NCBI GenBank assembly: GCA_019359245.1
Contig: JAHHHR010000040.1
Coordinates: 1-64,000 of the forward strand
DNA length: 64,000 bases
Source of the DNA: Nostoc desertorum CM1-VF14
GTDB taxonomy: Bacteria; Cyanobacteriota; Cyanobacteriia; Cyanobacteriales; Nostocaceae
Reading direction: 5' to 3'
Shown here: one piece after another, positions 62,387 through 64,000 of the stretch
How positions within the stretch are numbered: position 1 is the stretch's first letter
Layout of the letters: every line of letters starts with the position of its first letter
Program-made: the position numbers and the translations under genes
Notes under the pieces: generated by a model
Seen by the model: only the letters and a program-made list of their open reading frames with translations
Told to the model about the DNA's origin: nothing
Databases searched by the model: none

Positions 62387-64000
62387 ATGAGTTTTATGTT
62401 ATCCAATAAAATTGAGAATATGGTAGGGCAAAAAGCAGAATTAGATGATTACATTGGGCAATTTCTAAATAATCGCTATTTAATCAAACATTTAATTGGC
62501 AAAGGGGGGATGAGTAGAGTTTATTTAGCAGAAGATACTGCTAAAGGAGGTATGCTGATCGCAGTCAAAATATTATCATTTAATTTGGCTAATCAGCATA
62601 TGTCCCAACGCTTTGCCAGAGAGATTTTTATTGGCGCTCAATTGGGTCGTAAAAGTAAAAATATTGTTCGTATCTTAAATTATGGATTTACCGAGGATAA
62701 AACTCCATTTTATGTAATGGAATACCTGCAAGGAAAAAACCTCAAACAAATTCTCAAAATCCAGCCTTTAAGAGTCTCAAAATTTTTGGAGATTTGTAAT
62801 CAAATTTGTTTAGGCTTACAATGTGCCCACCAAGGTATCAGTCTCAAAGGAGAGATTTATCCTATTGTTCATCGGGATATTAAACCAGAAAATATATTCA
62901 TTGTTGAAGGTACTAAACAAGGAGAAATTGTCAAAATACTCGATTTTGGTATTGCTAAGTTTTTAACAGAGCGAAGTGGCATGACGCTGACAGATTCTTT
63001 TATTGGCAGTTTGCCTTACTGTTCTCCAGAACATATGGAAGGGCGCAAATTGCTAGATGTGCGTTCTGATATTTACAGTTTGGGAGTACTAATGTTTGAG
63101 ATGCTGACAGGAAAACATCCATTTCAAACAAAAAGTAACTCTTTTGGTATTTGGTATCAAGCGCATCGCTTTCAAATTCCACCTACGCTTGAGGAAGTAA
63201 ATCCGCAAATTAAAATTCCGCAAGTATTAGAAAAAATGGTGATGAGTTGTTTAGCGAAAGAAGTAAGCGATCGCCCTCAAAATATTAACCAAATATTAGA
63301 AAGTTTAGAAAAAGCTAATACTCAGATTAATGACATTACTCCTAGTAATAATAGTGACATTCTTAAGCTATCGATTCCGGTTCAATTAATACCTGCAACC
63401 TCATTATCAGAAAAAGAGTGTTTACAGAAGAATTGGCCTAAGAATAAACCAGTTGCACCAATTGGGTTTCCCCATTTATTACAAACAACTCATAGAGCTA
63501 TACCTACTTTTTGGGCAATGTTACCCAAACAAGAGATTACACAATTTTTAGATAAGATACATAGCACTGAATTTATTAGTAAAATGGATGTTTACCCGAT
63601 GCTATTGTGGGTAACATTGCTATACGATTCCCAATCTTCGATGGCTAAGTGGCTACCTTATTTTTTGGATTTAAAAGATAGTAAAGGACAGAGTATAGCA
63701 CGTAGTTTAGCGGAAGTGGGGTACTATCATCTACTATTTTTCGCCCTAGAAGATCCAAATCGCTGCTCTCATGTAACGACTTTAACCCTCACGGCTAACC
63801 AGCGACAGCAACTTATAGATTGCTTAGAAATGAGCCAAAATTCAAATGAATCAATTTTGTCTAATCAAGCCAAAAATCTTTTAAAAGCAGATTACGAAAA
63901 TCTAAAATTAGAAATTTTACAAAAGTTACGCATACATCATAAAGCTGAAAAAGAAGGTTTAAAAAATTGGATGGCTAAATTGTTGGAAGTTTTTTTTAAA
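62387..64000 (+). CDS. Serine/threonine protein kinase, 3' end beyond the window
   Basis: A Hanks-type kinase whose frame is open from ATG 62387 to the window edge (538 codons without stop). Kinase motifs are complete: GKGGMSRVYL (38-47), lysine K61, E79, HRDIKPEN (162-169), DFG (186-188), SPEH, and SDIYSLGVLMFEMLTG. The C-terminal part (about 320-538) is a soluble helical region without a recognised domain. The C-terminus is missing from the window. It follows the phytase-like gene with a 277-base gap that holds no other gene. Confidence 0.9.
   Translation, partial: MSFMLSNKIENMVGQKAELDDYIGQFLNNRYLIKHLIGKGGMSRVYLAEDTAKGGMLIAVKILSFNLANQHMSQRFAREIFIGAQLGRKSKNIVRILNYGFTEDKTPFYVMEYLQGKNLKQILKIQPLRVSKFLEICNQICLGLQCAHQGISLKGEIYPIVHRDIKPENIFIVEGTKQGEIVKILDFGIAKFLTERSGMTLTDSFIGSLPYCSPEHMEGRKLLDVRSDIYSLGVLMFEMLTGKHPFQTKSNSFGIWYQAHRFQIPPTLEEVNPQIKIPQVLEKMVMSCLAKEVSDRPQNINQILESLEKANTQINDITPSNNSDILKLSIPVQLIPATSLSEKECLQKNWPKNKPVAPIGFPHLLQTTHRAIPTFWAMLPKQEITQFLDKIHSTEFISKMDVYPMLLWVTLLYDSQSSMAKWLPYFLDLKDSKGQSIARSLAEVGYYHLLFFALEDPNRCSHVTTLTLTANQRQQLIDCLEMSQNSNESILSNQAKNLLKADYENLKLEILQKLRIHHKAEKEGLKNWMAKLLEVFFK

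Noticed and set aside
1..64000. CRISPR arrays, tRNA or rRNA genes, prophage and restriction-modification loci
   Set aside because: None seen on reading the gaps on both strands. The tandem arrays present are 7-base STRR units, too short for CRISPR repeats. A tRNA scan was not possible here.

Overview
The window looks like chromosomal DNA of a filamentous, heterocyst-forming cyanobacterium of the Nostoc/Anabaena group. The reasons are: a devB-devC-devA exporter (heterocyst glycolipid family), pcyA (bilin synthesis), chlB (dark chlorophyll synthesis), PsbP, Psb32 and Ycf37 photosystem factors, many copies of the HIP1 octamer GCGATCGC, and intergenic tandem heptamers of the GAGTTAG / TCATTGG type. 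Gene density is normal and almost every gene stands alone or in a two- to three-gene cluster. Species cannot be fixed from the sequence alone.

Layout. 1-7 kb: end of an unknown gene, a GT2 glycosyltransferase, recG, a coiled-coil protein, then rpsB-tsf. 7-12 kb: an AraC regulator divergent from a MAPEG/DUF4336 pair, a Uma2 nuclease-like protein, a HAD phosphatase and a membrane-anchored protein. 12-17 kb: devBCA with a long leader holding an NtcA-type box, then pcyA. 17-26 kb: Maf, PsbP, an orphan NMT1-type binding protein next to a membrane diguanylate cyclase, a probable small RNA, dapB, a CobH-like protein and Psb32. 26-33 kb: a small MITE-like element, DUF948/YtxH proteins, a ZnuA-like protein behind a Zur-type box, DUF4330, an M48 peptidase, a PPP phosphatase and DUF2470.

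33-41 kb is the most accessory part: a plasmid-type CyRepA1 replication protein, DUF4278, a DUF2281 antitoxin-like gene with a decayed overlapping partner, and a relic of the chlB 3' end. A two-gene toxin/immunity-like cassette follows, then intact chlB. 41-50 kb: cyclophilin, a membrane-anchored copper amine oxidase, Ycf37, rpmI-rplT plus an amino-acid-type binding protein, GrpB, and rpmG-rpsR-RNase II/R. 50-64 kb: RDD protein, a 40-residue membrane peptide, an MBL-fold hydrolase, small cyanobacterial proteins, Nif3, YjbQ, a GT-B-like transferase, a class V aminotransferase, a RecB/Cas4-like nuclease, a phytase-like esterase, and a Ser/Thr kinase that runs off the window.

Most promising items: (1) the toxin/immunity-like pair bracketed by chlB and a chlB 3' relic; (2) a ZnuA-like lipoprotein that has lost two of three usual histidine ligands yet keeps a Zur-type box; (3) the binding protein/diguanylate cyclase pair as a possible c-di-GMP sensing unit; (4) an orphan small-RNA-like transcript with a terminator at 22.4 kb; (5) four GTTAAC palindromes upstream of rpsB; (6) an intergenic-type repeat inside the recG reading frame. 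No tRNA, rRNA, CRISPR array or intact transposase gene was found. All family names come from reading motifs; no database was searched.
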